A stretch of 64,000 nucleotides of DNA. Source: Glycomyces tritici (GTDB lineage Bacteria; Actinomycetota; Actinomycetes; Mycobacteriales; Micromonosporaceae). Positions 26,609-37,502 of this stretch are shown here, in pieces. Position 1 is the stretch's first letter; every line of letters starts with the position of its first letter. The stretch covers positions 186,001-250,000 of the forward strand of contig NZ_JAUEMJ010000003.1 in assembly GCF_030403505.1 (NCBI RefSeq), in the 5' to 3' direction. The position numbers were made by a program, and so were the translations under genes. A model generated the notes under the pieces. It was not told the DNA's origin. It worked only from the letters and a program-made list of their open reading frames with translations, and made no database searches.

Positions 26609-28150
26609 CTAGCGGCTCTTCAGACGCTTCAACGCTTCGTGTGCACGCGCTGACGCCTGAATGGCATCGTCCACCTCGGTCACGCCCAGATCAGTGATCG
26701 CGTTCAGCAGGAACGCCGCGGCTAGCGGCGCGGCGAATGAAGTGCCGCTCCAGACCGCGAAACCAGACGAGAAGTCGTCGGGGTCGTGGCTTTCGCGATG
26801 ACGGTTCAAGATCGAGGACTTCGCCCGGCGGTCGGGCATTCGCGAACCCTTCGCCTCGCACGGGTACGTGCTCACCAGCCCGGCCCCGGTGGCGTAGCAC
26901 GAGACCCAAGGGCCTTCGTTCGAGAACATGGCGATGTGGCGGTTGGGGTTCAGCGCCCCGACGCTCAGGACCGGCGCGGCGTTTTCGACCTGTGAATGCG
27001 CGGCGAAGGCAGCAGGGTAGAACGGTCGGTCCGACGACTGGTTCCCCGCAGCGGCGACCACCGGAATGCCCAGTCCGGCCAGACGGTGCACCGCCTCGCC
27101 GATCCACCCCCCGGGTTGGTCGTCCGGACTCTCGTCGACGTACCCCATGGCGAGCACCACCATGTCGACTCCGAACGCCTCGGAGTCACCTCGGCGGACC
27201 GCCTCCACCTGGTCGGCGACATGGTGCAGCGCCGCGATGACCTCGTGTTCATAGGCGAGTCCATCGTTATGGACCACTCGGAGCGAGTAGAGCTGGACAT
27301 CCGGCGAAATCTGGCGGAGCAGGCCCGCCATGAACGTGCCGTGCCCGTAGTGACTGGCGACCTCACCGATCAGGGTCGGTTCGTGGACCGGACCTTCCCA
27401 CGGGTCGTCGAGCGGGGCAGCGGGAGAATCGGAGTGTTCGCCGAGCTTCGCCTGGAAGGCGTGGTCGACCACCACGAAGGTGTCCTCGTCCTCGGTTCGG
27501 TCGGACACGTCGAAAGCGGGGTGCCGGTTCGGGACACCGGTGTCGAGTACGGCAACTCGCAAACGGCGGTCGAGCTGTTTGCGGCTGGGCATCGGGTTGA
27601 CCATGTCAACCGGAATGCGACCGAGCCCGAACGCTCGGGAATCGGCGACGGGCGGCTCACCGCCGCTCACGCCCGGGTTGCCTTTGGAGCAAATCATCAG
27701 GTGCTCCAGGCGAACCTTGTCAAGGATCTCGCCGGACAGACTGGTCTCGTCGTTCATGGTGCGCAGTCGCTGCAGCAGCGACCAAGCGTCAACCGCAGCC
27801 TGGTCGCCGTGGTTGCTCAGCACGGGAACGCGGTACGAACCCTGTCCCGGGACGATCGAACGCGCAGCCTGGCTTTCCATGAGCATTCCGGTCGGGCGGA
27901 TCGCCTTCTCCAGCTGCTCGCGGGTCTCGGAGTCGTGAATGACCGACTCGTCGACCAGCAACCGGTCGTACCGGTAGATCGTGCCGACCGGGGCCGACTG
28001 CCCAGCCGTGCGCATCACTTGACCAGGGGCCAGGACGCGGCCGCCGTGTCGGTCCAGAGTGGAGTACGAAAGCTCGGGCACGCCGCTCATGTGGTCGCGG
28101 CGGGGGTTGGGCTTCAGATGGGGTTCGTGATCGGCGAACACCAATCGCAT
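26609..28150 (-). CDS. S8 family (subtilisin-like) serine protease, apparently cytoplasmic
   Basis: 513 residues; ATG at 28150 with a gaggag site. The catalytic triad is complete: Asp203 in VLDTGVPNRHP, His270 in HYGHGTFMAG, Ser471 in WSGTSFAAP, with oxyanion Asn370 in AAGNQSS. The first 190 residues form an unassigned N-terminal domain, not a typical secretion prodomain. No signal peptide or membrane helix is seen, which is unusual for a subtilase and suggests an intracellular protease. First gene of the run S8, sigma factor, small protein, CHAT. Confidence 0.93.
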   Translation of the reverse strand: MRLVFADHEPHLKPNPRRDHMSGVPELSYSTLDRHGGRVLAPGQVMRTAGQSAPVGTIYRYDRLLVDESVIHDSETREQLEKAIRPTGMLMESQAARSIVPGQGSYRVPVLSNHGDQAAVDAWSLLQRLRTMNDETSLSGEILDKVRLEHLMICSKGNPGVSGGEPPVADSRAFGLGRIPVDMVNPMPSRKQLDRRLRVAVLDTGVPNRHPAFDVSDRTEDEDTFVVVDHAFQAKLGEHSDSPAAPLDDPWEGPVHEPTLIGEVASHYGHGTFMAGLLRQISPDVQLYSLRVVHNDGLAYEHEVIAALHHVADQVEAVRRGDSEAFGVDMVVLAMGYVDESPDDQPGGWIGEAVHRLAGLGIPVVAAAGNQSSDRPFYPAAFAAHSQVENAAPVLSVGALNPNRHIAMFSNEGPWVSCYATGAGLVSTYPCEAKGSRMPDRRAKSSILNRHRESHDPDDFSSGFAVWSGTSFAAPLAAAFLLNAITDLGVTEVDDAIQASARAHEALKRLKSR

Positions 28151-28485
28151 GGGAGCTCCTCTGCTTTTCTCGGGGGTCTATGCGGTTGTCCGGTGAGGAG
28201 GGGGATCTCTTCGTGATCCATTCTCCTCGCCCATCGCCACGCGCAGGGTTCACGCATGGCGCCGATAGGTAGGGAGGCAGTCACGCCCGGAATGCCGCGA
28301 ACACCACTGGCTGGGCGGGTATCACGTCATTCACCAGGGAAGAGACCTTCGAGTCCGTTCGGATACAAGAGCTTCCCGAGAAATTCAGGTTGGCACGTTC
28401 CGGCGATGCGGCAACAGGTCCGGGTACGCGGACGGCCGCGTCGGCGGTTTCCCGTCGGCGCGGCCGTGAGTCCTTGCGGGGCTTG
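28151..28485 (-). other. 335-bp intergenic region upstream of the S8 protease
   Basis: No convincing gene. It must hold the S8 promoter and the 3' end of the DUF397 transcript. A 9-bp inverted repeat (acggccgcg at 28432-28440, cgcggccgt at 28459-28467) may end the DUF397 transcript but lacks a T tract. An open frame on the plus strand here has no ribosome site and an unconvincing composition. Confidence 0.5.
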
Positions 28486-28869
28486 CTAAGAGGCGGACTT
28501 CGCTTCGCCCGCGTCTGCGTTCGCATTCGCGTCGCCGCCGGTGCGGTCGTTCGCCGCTGAGCGATCGGCTCCAGCTCCGGCTCCGGCCTCATCCTCGTCG
28601 TCTTCGATGATCTCGACGATGGGCTCGTCGTCCCAGGTCTCGATGTCGAACTCGCCGTCGCGGACGCCCTCGACGAAGGCCTCCCACTCGGCCGGAGTGT
28701 AGATGAGCACGTCGCCTTCGGGATCCTCCGCCATGCGGAGGGCGACCAGTCCGTTGTCGGCGTAGCCGATCTCGAGCGCGGCGGGCGTGCCGTCCTCGTG
28801 GGTGGTGCGTTCCCAACGGGCGGTGGCAGTGTCGAACTCACCCTTGAGGGGATGCTCACGCTTCGTCAT
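28486..28869 (-). CDS. DUF397 domain protein with acidic tail
   Basis: 127 residues from the ATG at 28869. The core (GLVALRMAEDPEGDVLIYTP, then AEWEAFVEGVRDGEFD) is the DUF397 signature, common in filamentous actinomycetes. About 40 residues of Asp/Glu/Ala/Asn-rich tail follow. DUF397 proteins are usually paired with XRE-type regulators, and some such pairs act in development or as toxin-antitoxin-like systems. No XRE gene adjoins this one, so it is an orphan copy. Confidence 0.9.
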   Translation of the reverse strand: MTKREHPLKGEFDTATARWERTTHEDGTPAALEIGYADNGLVALRMAEDPEGDVLIYTPAEWEAFVEGVRDGEFDIETWDDEPIVEIIEDDEDEAGAGAGADRSAANDRTGGDANANADAGEAKSAS

Positions 28870-28936
28870 GGCCCCAGCATAAAAGGCGGTCGTGCGCGCT
28901 CGCACGGCCCCCGCGAGTCACAGCAGCGGAGCACAC

Positions 28937-28966
28937 GGGGGCCCGGACCTCACGGTCCGGGCCCCC
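28937..28966 (-). terminator. Terminator hairpin after pruA
   Basis: A 13-bp perfect stem (gggggcccggacc at 28937-28949, ggtccgggccccc at 28954-28966) closes tcac, 63 bases past the pruA stop. Confidence 0.7.
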
Positions 28967-29029
28967 TCAGGTCGGGCGGTACCGCCGCGGATCAGGCGGC
29001 AGCGGCTGTGTCCACAGCCCGCTCGGGCG

Positions 29030-30655
<1,626 letters not shown>

Positions 30656-30844
30656 CGCGCTCTCCCGTCGAATCGATGGCTACTGCGGTGAGAAGTCTTT
30701 GATAACCAGGCTACAAGACTCTGCGCCCTGTCGCCATCCTCGCACAGTTCGAGGCCCGCGACCTGCTGCGATGCGAACAAACGCGCAGGTGTCCGCTCAG
30801 CCCACACTCGCGGCTCCGCACGGATGCCCCGAGAGCCCGGTCCG

Positions 30845-30850
30845 TACTCT
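30845..30850 (+). promoter_or_regulatory. -10 element of a likely leaderless gene
   Basis: TACTCT ends 6 bases before the GTG at 30857, and no ribosome site is present. This spacing is that of a transcript starting at the initiation codon. Confidence 0.5.
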
Positions 30851-30856
30851 GGGCTG

Positions 30857-31780
30857 GTGACTGAAACGCAGGAAGCACAGGCGCAGGAGCAGGAGACCGA
30901 GCAGCGAGCGGAGGCCCCGCCCGCGGTCCGGCCCGGGCGCGTCGCGCTCTGGGTGCTCGGCGCCGCCGCACTGCTCTCCGTGGCCGGCGTGCTCTTCTCC
31001 CTCTACCGGGTCACCGGCATGGCCGACGGCCTTGACCAGACCGGCGTCATCCTTCTGGCCCTCAGCCTGTTCAGCCCCATCATCGTCACCGTGTTCGCCG
31101 GAGCGGTCGCCGCACTCATCGCCCCGCGCCTGGTCAAAGGCCCGCAGAAGCTCACCGCGCTCATCGGAGCCCTCGTGGCCGGACTCGTCGCAGGCGCAGC
31201 GGCCTACGCGCTGTTCAGCGTCGACGCCTCGATCGCCCTGGCGATCGGCCTGACCCTGGTCGCCTCCGGACTCGTCGGCGGACTCATCGCCCTGTCGAAG
31301 CACGCCACCGCCATCGCCGCCGGACTCATCGCGACCCTCGTGCTGCTGGGGTTCATGTACGCGCGCGGCATCTTCGAGGCCGCCTCGTCCCGGAGCCTCT
31401 TCTCGGACCCGATCGACGAGTACAACGCCTTCAGCACCGCCGCCCCGTTCCTGGTCGGCCTCGCCTGCGGCATCTGCGCGTTCCTGTACCTGCGCGGGCG
31501 CAAAGCGAACGTGAAGCTCATCGGCCACCTGTTCGCCGGCGCCATCCCCGGCGCGATCTGGATGCTCTCGACCATCATCGCCCAGTTCGGCGTCGAATCG
31601 GTCCTGGCCGTCGGCGCGGACGAAGTGCACCCGCTCGACAGCGCCAACCTCGCACTGAGCTTCCAGTCCCAGTACAACGGGTCGATGACCGCGATGTTCG
31701 CCGGAGCGTTCTGCGCCGTGCTCGCCTTCGGCCTGCTACTGCCGAAGCGCCCTAAGGCCAAGCCCGCCAAGAGGTCCTGA
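30857..31780 (+). CDS. Polytopic membrane protein of unknown function
   Basis: 307 residues from GTG at 30857, chosen because a -10-like TACTCT lies 6 bases upstream; an ATG at 30824 is possible. A Glu/Gln-rich cytoplasmic start of about 30 residues leads into about eight hydrophobic helices rich in Ala, Gly, Leu and Val. The tail is basic (KRPKAKPAKRS). No family is recognised. Its 3' half is overlapped on the other strand by the open frame of the DUF6912 gene. Confidence 0.82.
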   Translation: MTETQEAQAQEQETEQRAEAPPAVRPGRVALWVLGAAALLSVAGVLFSLYRVTGMADGLDQTGVILLALSLFSPIIVTVFAGAVAALIAPRLVKGPQKLTALIGALVAGLVAGAAAYALFSVDASIALAIGLTLVASGLVGGLIALSKHATAIAAGLIATLVLLGFMYARGIFEAASSRSLFSDPIDEYNAFSTAAPFLVGLACGICAFLYLRGRKANVKLIGHLFAGAIPGAIWMLSTIIAQFGVESVLAVGADEVHPLDSANLALSFQSQYNGSMTAMFAGAFCAVLAFGLLLPKRPKAKPAKRS

Positions 31781-32244
31781 AGCTCCTCCGGGGCGTACCA
31801 GTCGAGCACGTTCGACTCGATCAGCTCCAGGTCCGGCTCACCCGAGACGAGCTCCGCCGCGATCTGCACCGCCGCGACCGCGTCGTCGATGTGGATCGCC
31901 GCCACCTTCTCGAACTTCACGCCGCCATCGAGCCGAGCGGCGGTGCCCCCCGACTTGTCCTCGACCAGATCGGCCGGGACGTCAGCGGAGATCACCACCC
32001 GCCGCGGCGCCTGGTCGACCAGGAGCGCCACCGACGACAGCGCCGCATCGGCGAACGCCGTGTACTCCAGGTCCTCGACGTCGGCGTCCGGCGCCTCGCG
32101 CCTGAGCCACGCCGTCACCGTGTGCACATCGAGCACCGGCTTCACCTCGCCGTGAGCGGCGAGGTGCGCCAGCATCTCCACGTTCGCGGGCACGTAGACG
32201 CGCCTCGGCGCGCCCTTCGAACCGTGACCTGAGTTCTTCTGCAT
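31204..32244 (-). CDS. DUF6912 family protein with an antisense read-through tail
   Basis: The frame encodes 346 residues. Only the first 170 or so look like the DUF6912 family usually found beside secA (RRVYVPANVEMLAHLAAHGEV, trimmed motifs LEYTAFADAAL and APRRVVISADVP, ending LDWYAPEELQDLL). The frame then lacks a stop and runs 577 bases antisense to the membrane protein gene, giving a Ser/Pro/Arg/Met-rich tail typical of a shadow frame. It starts 4 bases after secA and should be co-transcribed with it. The tail is either a genuine stop-loss extension or a sequencing or frameshift artefact. Function unknown. Confidence 0.7.
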   Translation of the reverse strand: MQKNSGHGSKGAPRRVYVPANVEMLAHLAAHGEVKPVLDVHTVTAWLRREAPDADVEDLEYTAFADAALSSVALLVDQAPRRVVISADVPADLVEDKSGGTAARLDGGVKFEKVAAIHIDDAVAAVQIAAELVSGEPDLELIESNVLDWYAPEELQDLLAGLALGRFGSSRPKASTAQNAPANIAVIDPLYWDWKLSARLALSSGCTSSAPTARTDSTPNWAMMVESIQIAPGMAPANRWPMSFTFALRPRRYRNAQMPQARPTRNGAAVLKALYSSIGSEKRLRDEAASKMPRAYMNPSSTRVAMSPAAMAVACFDRAMSPPTSPEATRVRPIARAIEASTLNSA

Positions 32245-32248
32245 GCCC

Positions 32249-35149
32249 CTAGTTTGCAGCCCCGCCAGGGGCGCCGTGGCAGCGCTTGTACTTCTTGCCC
32301 GAACCGCACGGGCACGGCTCGTTCGGCCCGACCTTCTCGGACTGGCGCTGCTGCGGGTTCGCCTGCTTCGCCGGAGGCGCGGTCGACGCCTTGCGCGGAC
32401 CGGCCGAACGGGCCGACTTCGGCGCGACCTTCGCCGCGCCCTTCGAACCCGCCCCAGGCGTGCGCTTCACGGCCCGCTTCTGGCCCGGGACCGGCTTCGG
32501 CGGGCGCTTGAACACCGCGCCGTCCTCGGTCGTGGTCTGCTGCTCGACACCGCTCGCGGTGTCCATCGACGGCGCCGACTGCGTCAGCATCTCCGGCTTC
32601 TTCAGCGGCTCCAGGCCCCTGATCTGCGCCTCGGGCTCAGCGGAGGACCCCTCGGTCTTCTGCTTCAGCTCGGCGTTCATGAGGAACCGGACCGACTCCT
32701 CCTTGATGCCGTCGAGCATCGTCTGGAACATGTCGAAGGCCTCGCGCTGGTACTCGATCACCGGGTCGCGCTGCGCGTACGCCCGCAGGCTGATGCCCTG
32801 CTTGAGGTAGTCCACCTCGTACAGGTGCTCGCGCCACTTCCGGTCGATCGTCTGCAGCAGGACCCGGCGCTCCAGCTTGCGCAGGATCTCCTCGCCGAAC
32901 TCCTCCTCGCGCGAGGCGTACACCTCGTGCGCGTCCTCCTTCACGGCGGCCAGCAGCGTCTCGGCGTCGAGCTCGGAGAGCCCGCCGGCCTTCTTCACCA
33001 GGTCCTTGTGCGCGATCTGGATCGGGTAGAGCTGCTTGAACGCGCTCCACAGCTCGTCCAGGTCCCAGTCCTCCGCGTACCCGTCGCTCGTCGCCCCCGC
33101 GACGTACGCCTCGAGCGTGTCGTCGATGAAGTGCCCGATCTGCTCCGACACGTCCTCGCCGTTGAGCACCTTGCGACGCTCGTCGTAGATGACCGTGCGC
33201 TGGCGGTTCATGACCTCGTCGTACTTGAGGACGTTCTTGCGGATCTCGCCGTTGTGGCCCTCGATCTGCGACTGCGCCGACTCGATCTGGCGCGACACCA
33301 TCTTGGAGATGATCGGCACGTCGTCGGGGACGCGCAGCCGGTTCATCATGGCGCGCACCGCATCCGCGTTGAACCGCTTCATCAGGTCGTCGGAGAGCGA
33401 GAGGTAGAACCGCGACTCGCCCGGGTCGCCCTGGCGCCCGGCGCGACCGCGCAGCTGGTTGTCGATTCGCCGCGACTCGTGGCGCTCGGTGCCCAGCACG
33501 TACAGGCCGCCCGCGTCCTTCACTTCCTCGGCCTCGGCCTTGGTGGTCTCCTCGAACTTCTCGAGGGCCTCCTCCCAAGCCGCCGCGTAGGTCTCCTCGT
33601 CGGCCTCGTCGATGCCGCGCGCGCGCAGGTCGGCGGCGGCCAGGTACTCGGGGTTGCCGCCGAGCATGATGTCCGTACCGCGGCCGGCCATGTTCGTGGC
33701 CACGGTGACCGCGCCGCGCTGACCCGCCTGGGCGATGATGTCCGCTTCCTTGGCGTGGTTCTTCGCGTTCAGCACGTGGTGCGGGATGCCGCGCTTCTTC
33801 AGGAGGAGCCCGAGCATCTCCGACTTCTCGACCGAGGTGGTGCCCACGAGGATCGGCTGGCCGGTCTCGTGGCGCTCGGCGATGTCGTCCACGACCGCCT
33901 GGAACTTGGCTTCCTCGGTCTTGTAGATGACGTCGGACTGGTCGTTGCGGATCATCGGCTTGTTCGTGGGGATCGGGATGACGCCCATGCCGTAGACGTT
34001 GTTGAACTCGGCGGCCTCGGTCTGCGCGGTACCGGTGATGCCGCCGATCTTGTCGTACATGCGGAAGTAGTTCTGGAGGGTGGTGGTGGCGAACGTCTGG
34101 TTCTCCTGCTTGATGTCCACCTTCTCCTTGGCCTCGATGGCCTGGTGGATGCCCTCGTTGAAGCGCCGGCCCGGCAGCACGCGGCCGGTGAACTCGTCGA
34201 CGATGAGGACTTCCTTGTCCTCGGAGACGATGTACTCGCGGTTGCGCTCGAACAGCTCGTGGGCCTTGATCGCGTTGTTGAGGTAGCCGACCAGCGGGGT
34301 GTTCACCGAGTCGTAGAGGTTCTCGATGCCCAGGCGGTCCTCGACCCGGGCCACGCCCGACTCGGTGATCGCGATCGTGCGCTTGCCCTCGTCGACCTCG
34401 TAGTGCTCGTCGCGCTTCATGGAGCGCACGATCTCCGCGAACTCCTTGTACCAGCGCGGCGTGTGGTCCGCGGGGCCGGAGATGATGATCGGGGTGCGGG
34501 CCTCGTCGACCAGGATCGAGTCGACTTCGTCGACGAGCGCGAAGTGGTGGCCGCGCTGCACGAGGGTGTCCGCCGAGCTGGTCATGTTGTCGCGCAGGTA
34601 GTCGAACGCCAGCTCGTTGTTCGTCGAGTACGTGATGTCGCAGTTGTAGGCCTCGCGGTGCTTCTCCGCGCCCTCGCCCGGGAGCACGACGCCCACGGTG
34701 AGGCCGAGGAAGCGGTGGATCTCGCCCATCCACTCGGCGTCGCGTCGGACCAGGTAGTCGTTGACCGTGACCTGGTGCACGCCCTTGCCGGTGAGGCCGT
34801 TGAGGTAGACCGGGAGCGTGGACACGAGGGTCTTGCCCTCACCGGTCTTCATCTCGGCGATGTTGCCCTGGTGCAGCGCGGCGCCGCCCATGAGCTGCAC
34901 GTGGTAGTGCCGCATCCCGCGGACCCGCTTGGCGGCCTCGCGCACCGTGGCGAACGCCTCCGGCAGCAGGTCGTCAGTGGTCTCGCCGTCTTTCAGGCGC
35001 TCCTTGTACTCGTCGGTGAGCGCGCGGAGCTCCGCGTCGGTCATCGACTCGTACTCGTCCTCCAAGGAGTCGATCGCATCGGCGATCGCGTTGAGTCGCT
35101 TGAGCGCACGGCCCTCGCCGGCTCGCAGTACCTTCTCGAACAACGACAC
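32249..35149 (-). CDS. secA: Preprotein translocase ATPase SecA
   Basis: 966 residues from GTG at 35149. Walker A KTGEGKTL (101-108), DEAD-type box VDEVDS, the preprotein crosslinking domain, the second nucleotide domain with [11 protein letters not shown] and [13 protein letters not shown], the helical scaffold/wing domains, and a disordered Lys/Ala/Pro linker ending in a zinc-binding SEC-C motif, [13 protein letters not shown]. SecA drives post-translational export through SecYEG. It is the housekeeping SecA1 type by length and by its neighbour order relative to hpf and the comF-like gene. Confidence 0.98.
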   Translation of the reverse strand: MSLFEKVLRAGEGRALKRLNAIADAIDSLEDEYESMTDAELRALTDEYKERLKDGETTDDLLPEAFATVREAAKRVRGMRHYHVQLMGGAALHQGNIAEMKTGEGKTLVSTLPVYLNGLTGKGVHQVTVNDYLVRRDAEWMGEIHRFLGLTVGVVLPGEGAEKHREAYNCDITYSTNNELAFDYLRDNMTSSADTLVQRGHHFALVDEVDSILVDEARTPIIISGPADHTPRWYKEFAEIVRSMKRDEHYEVDEGKRTIAITESGVARVEDRLGIENLYDSVNTPLVGYLNNAIKAHELFERNREYIVSEDKEVLIVDEFTGRVLPGRRFNEGIHQAIEAKEKVDIKQENQTFATTTLQNYFRMYDKIGGITGTAQTEAAEFNNVYGMGVIPIPTNKPMIRNDQSDVIYKTEEAKFQAVVDDIAERHETGQPILVGTTSVEKSEMLGLLLKKRGIPHHVLNAKNHAKEADIIAQAGQRGAVTVATNMAGRGTDIMLGGNPEYLAAADLRARGIDEADEETYAAAWEEALEKFEETTKAEAEEVKDAGGLYVLGTERHESRRIDNQLRGRAGRQGDPGESRFYLSLSDDLMKRFNADAVRAMMNRLRVPDDVPIISKMVSRQIESAQSQIEGHNGEIRKNVLKYDEVMNRQRTVIYDERRKVLNGEDVSEQIGHFIDDTLEAYVAGATSDGYAEDWDLDELWSAFKQLYPIQIAHKDLVKKAGGLSELDAETLLAAVKEDAHEVYASREEEFGEEILRKLERRVLLQTIDRKWREHLYEVDYLKQGISLRAYAQRDPVIEYQREAFDMFQTMLDGIKEESVRFLMNAELKQKTEGSSAEPEAQIRGLEPLKKPEMLTQSAPSMDTASGVEQQTTTEDGAVFKRPPKPVPGQKRAVKRTPGAGSKGAAKVAPKSARSAGPRKASTAPPAKQANPQQRQSEKVGPNEPCPCGSGKKYKRCHGAPGGAAN

Positions 35150-35263
35150 GGAAGATCAGCTCCCACAGCAACGTCTCGGCCAAATCGGGTGGATTTCCCG
35201 GTCAATAGTACGCCCAGTCGGCGGCTGGTCCCGACGGCCGCCGGTGGGGCACAATCGTTGCCT

Positions 35264-36385
35264 ATGGAACCCGTCACCCTCACCGCCGACGGCCTGCGAC
35301 TCGTCACGTGGGAGCAGCGGCACATGAGCGATCTCGCGAAGATCTACGCCGACCCGCTCATCGAGCGGTTCCTGGTCATGCCGCTCCCCTGGGCCGGCAC
35401 CGCGCGCGAGCGTTTCGTGTGGCTGCAGGAGCGGCACTGGCAGAGCGGGAACCCGCGCTGGGCGGTGGTCGACGAGGTCGGCGCGCTGGTCGGCTCGATG
35501 GCGCTGACGAAGTCGTTCCCGTACGAGTTGACGATCACGTACGTGACCGCGCCGTGGGCCCGGGGCCGCGGGGTGGCGCAGCGGGCGATCCGCGCGGCCG
35601 TGCAGTTCGGGTTCGAGCACCTGGGGGCCAAGCGCATCGCGTGGGACGCGATCGTGGGGAACCACGCCTCGCGCCTCGCGGCGATCCGCACCGGCTTCAC
35701 TGTGGAGGGCATCGCCCGCAACGGGGTGTACCAGCGCGGGCTCTCGAAGGACTGCTGGGTGGGGGGCATCCTGCCGGGCGAGGTGCGCGGGCCGGACGAC
35801 CCCCCGTCCGACTACGGGATCCTGAAGCGGCAGGCCGGGTTCTTCCTGGCCGAGCGCGAGGAGCTGGAGACCGAGGTGGCGGGCCTGCGGCTGCGGCCGC
35901 TGCGGGAGGCGGACCTGGACGACCTGGCGGTGAGCTGCGCCGACGAGGCGGTGCAGCGCTGGACGACCCTCCCGGGGGACTACACCCGGGCCATGGCCGA
36001 CGACTGGTTCGCCGAGTGCGCCGAGCGGTGGGACCGGGGCCGGAGCGTGCTCTTCGTCCTCGCGGACGCCGACGACCGCTACTGCGGTTCGGTGGAGCTG
36101 GTGCTCGAGGCGGGGGGCGAGGCCGGGATCGGCTACTTCTGCTCGCCGTGGGCGCGCGGGCGGGGCTGGATGACGGCGGCGGTGCGGCGGCTGTGCCGGC
36201 TCGGCTTCGAGGAGCTGGGGCTGGAGCGCGTCAACTGGCGCGCGGTGGTCGGGAACGAGGCCTCGCGGCGCGTCGCCGAGAAGGCCGGGTTCACCGTCGA
36301 GGGCACGCGCAGGCGCACGCGGCACGGCGGCGACGGCCGCGTCGACTCCTGGGTCGGGAGCCTGCTCCCCGAGGACGTCGCCTGA
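35264..36385 (+). CDS. Tandem GNAT-domain N-acetyltransferase
   Basis: 373 residues from the ATG at 35264; a -10-like CACAAT ends 8 bases upstream and no ribosome site is seen, suggesting a leaderless message. Two GNAT domains of the ribosomal-protein acetyltransferase type are present. The first (about 1-170) has the acetyl-CoA loop ARGRGVAQ, the second (about 200-373) has ARGRGWMT; each ends in the conserved NxASrrlaekaGF pattern. Substrate unknown. A 1,380-codon frame that includes this gene extends back across secA, but the upstream part is a shadow. Confidence 0.9.
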   Translation: MEPVTLTADGLRLVTWEQRHMSDLAKIYADPLIERFLVMPLPWAGTARERFVWLQERHWQSGNPRWAVVDEVGALVGSMALTKSFPYELTITYVTAPWARGRGVAQRAIRAAVQFGFEHLGAKRIAWDAIVGNHASRLAAIRTGFTVEGIARNGVYQRGLSKDCWVGGILPGEVRGPDDPPSDYGILKRQAGFFLAEREELETEVAGLRLRPLREADLDDLAVSCADEAVQRWTTLPGDYTRAMADDWFAECAERWDRGRSVLFVLADADDRYCGSVELVLEAGGEAGIGYFCSPWARGRGWMTAAVRRLCRLGFEELGLERVNWRAVVGNEASRRVAEKAGFTVEGTRRRTRHGGDGRVDSWVGSLLPEDVA

Positions 36386-36455
36386 TTCGCGAAGAACGCG
36401 AATTCCGTTCCGGGAATGGTTGACGGAACGGTCCCGCCCCTGCTTGGCTGAGGGC

Positions 36456-37427
36456 GTGTATGACTTCGAGCCCGTCGAATCGGCGACGTTCTCGCTGCGC
36501 CCGGCGCCCGAGGACGTGAAGGTCGACTGCGGGTTCAGTCCCGACGCCCTCGCGTACGGCCCCGAAGGCGAGTCCGTCTGGGGCGCGCTGGGCTTCACCG
36601 CCGTCGACCGCATCGTGACCGCGCGGTTCTGGGTCGCGCCCGAGCGGCGCGGCAAGCACCTGGCGGCGGCGATGCTGCGGGCCGCGGTCCCCGGCGTGTT
36701 CGAGCGCGGGGCGTGGCGCCTGGAGGTGCGGCCGCCGGTGCGCGACCAGGCCGCGATCCGGTCCGCGATGCGGGCCGGGTTCCGGCCCGACAGCGGTGTG
36801 GCGCGCGGCGCGGCCTGGGACGGCACCGAGGCCCTGACGCTCGGGCTGCTGCCCCAGGACGGGCCGGGGCCGTTCCCGCGGGTGCTGCCCGACCTGCCGG
36901 GCGGGGCCCTCAGGGACGGTGTGATCGCCCTGCGGCCCTTGATGCCCGAGGACTACGAGGCGCATCTGCGGCACCGGTCGCGGCCGGAGGTCTACTCGGG
37001 CGCGGTCCTGCCGCTGCCGCCGAGCCGGGTGGAGGCCCGCGAGGTCTGCGAGTGGCGGGCGGCACTGGAGTGGCTGCGCGGTCGCAACGCCCTCATGGTG
37101 ATCGACGACGGCGCCGGATACCAGGGCACGATCGGGCTCTACGACGTGGCGCGCGTCGCGGGCACCGGCATGATCGGCTACGACCTGCGGCCCGAGACGC
37201 GCGGCCGGGGGTACGCGACGCGTGCGGTGCGGATGGTGCGCACGTGGGCGTTCAAGGAGGTCGGGCTCGACCGCGTGTGGGCCGGGACCGACATCCACAA
37301 CACCGCGTCGCAGGCGGTCCTGCGGCGCGCCGGCTTCCGGCTCGAGGGCGTCGAGCGGGGCGGTCTGCCGACGATCGCGGGGCGGCGGCGGGACACGTTG
37401 CTGTGGGCTTCGCTAAGTAGCGATTGA
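36456..37427 (+). CDS. Tandem GNAT-domain N-acetyltransferase, degenerate first domain
   Basis: 323 residues from GTG at 36456; a TTG at 36420 is the alternative, and neither has a good ribosome site. The N-terminal half is a shortened GNAT-like fold (TARFWVAPERRGKHLAAAML). The C-terminal half is a complete GNAT domain, with the acetyl-CoA loop RPETRGRGYATRAVRM and AVLRRAGFRLEGVERG. It follows the previous double-GNAT gene by 70 bases and is probably an old duplicate. Substrate unknown. Confidence 0.85.
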   Translation: MYDFEPVESATFSLRPAPEDVKVDCGFSPDALAYGPEGESVWGALGFTAVDRIVTARFWVAPERRGKHLAAAMLRAAVPGVFERGAWRLEVRPPVRDQAAIRSAMRAGFRPDSGVARGAAWDGTEALTLGLLPQDGPGPFPRVLPDLPGGALRDGVIALRPLMPEDYEAHLRHRSRPEVYSGAVLPLPPSRVEAREVCEWRAALEWLRGRNALMVIDDGAGYQGTIGLYDVARVAGTGMIGYDLRPETRGRGYATRAVRMVRTWAFKEVGLDRVWAGTDIHNTASQAVLRRAGFRLEGVERGGLPTIAGRRRDTLLWASLSSD

Positions 37428-37502
37428 CGTGCAACCCAACAGGTGGCGCCGAGCGTCGTGGATATAGTGATCCAGTCACTTCGCTTTGTGGAGGAACCCC
37501 CT

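Noticed and set aside
28432..28467. Inverted repeat as a terminator for the DUF397 gene
   Set aside because: Only the outer 9 bases pair perfectly, the loop is long and no T tract follows. It is noted in the intergenic entry only.
32243..35263. A continuous open frame on the plus strand opposite secA, joined to the first GNAT gene (1,380 codons in all)
   Set aside because: It is the antisense of secA, whose motifs are complete. The frame is open only because of extreme GC bias. The real GNAT protein starts at the ATG at 35264.
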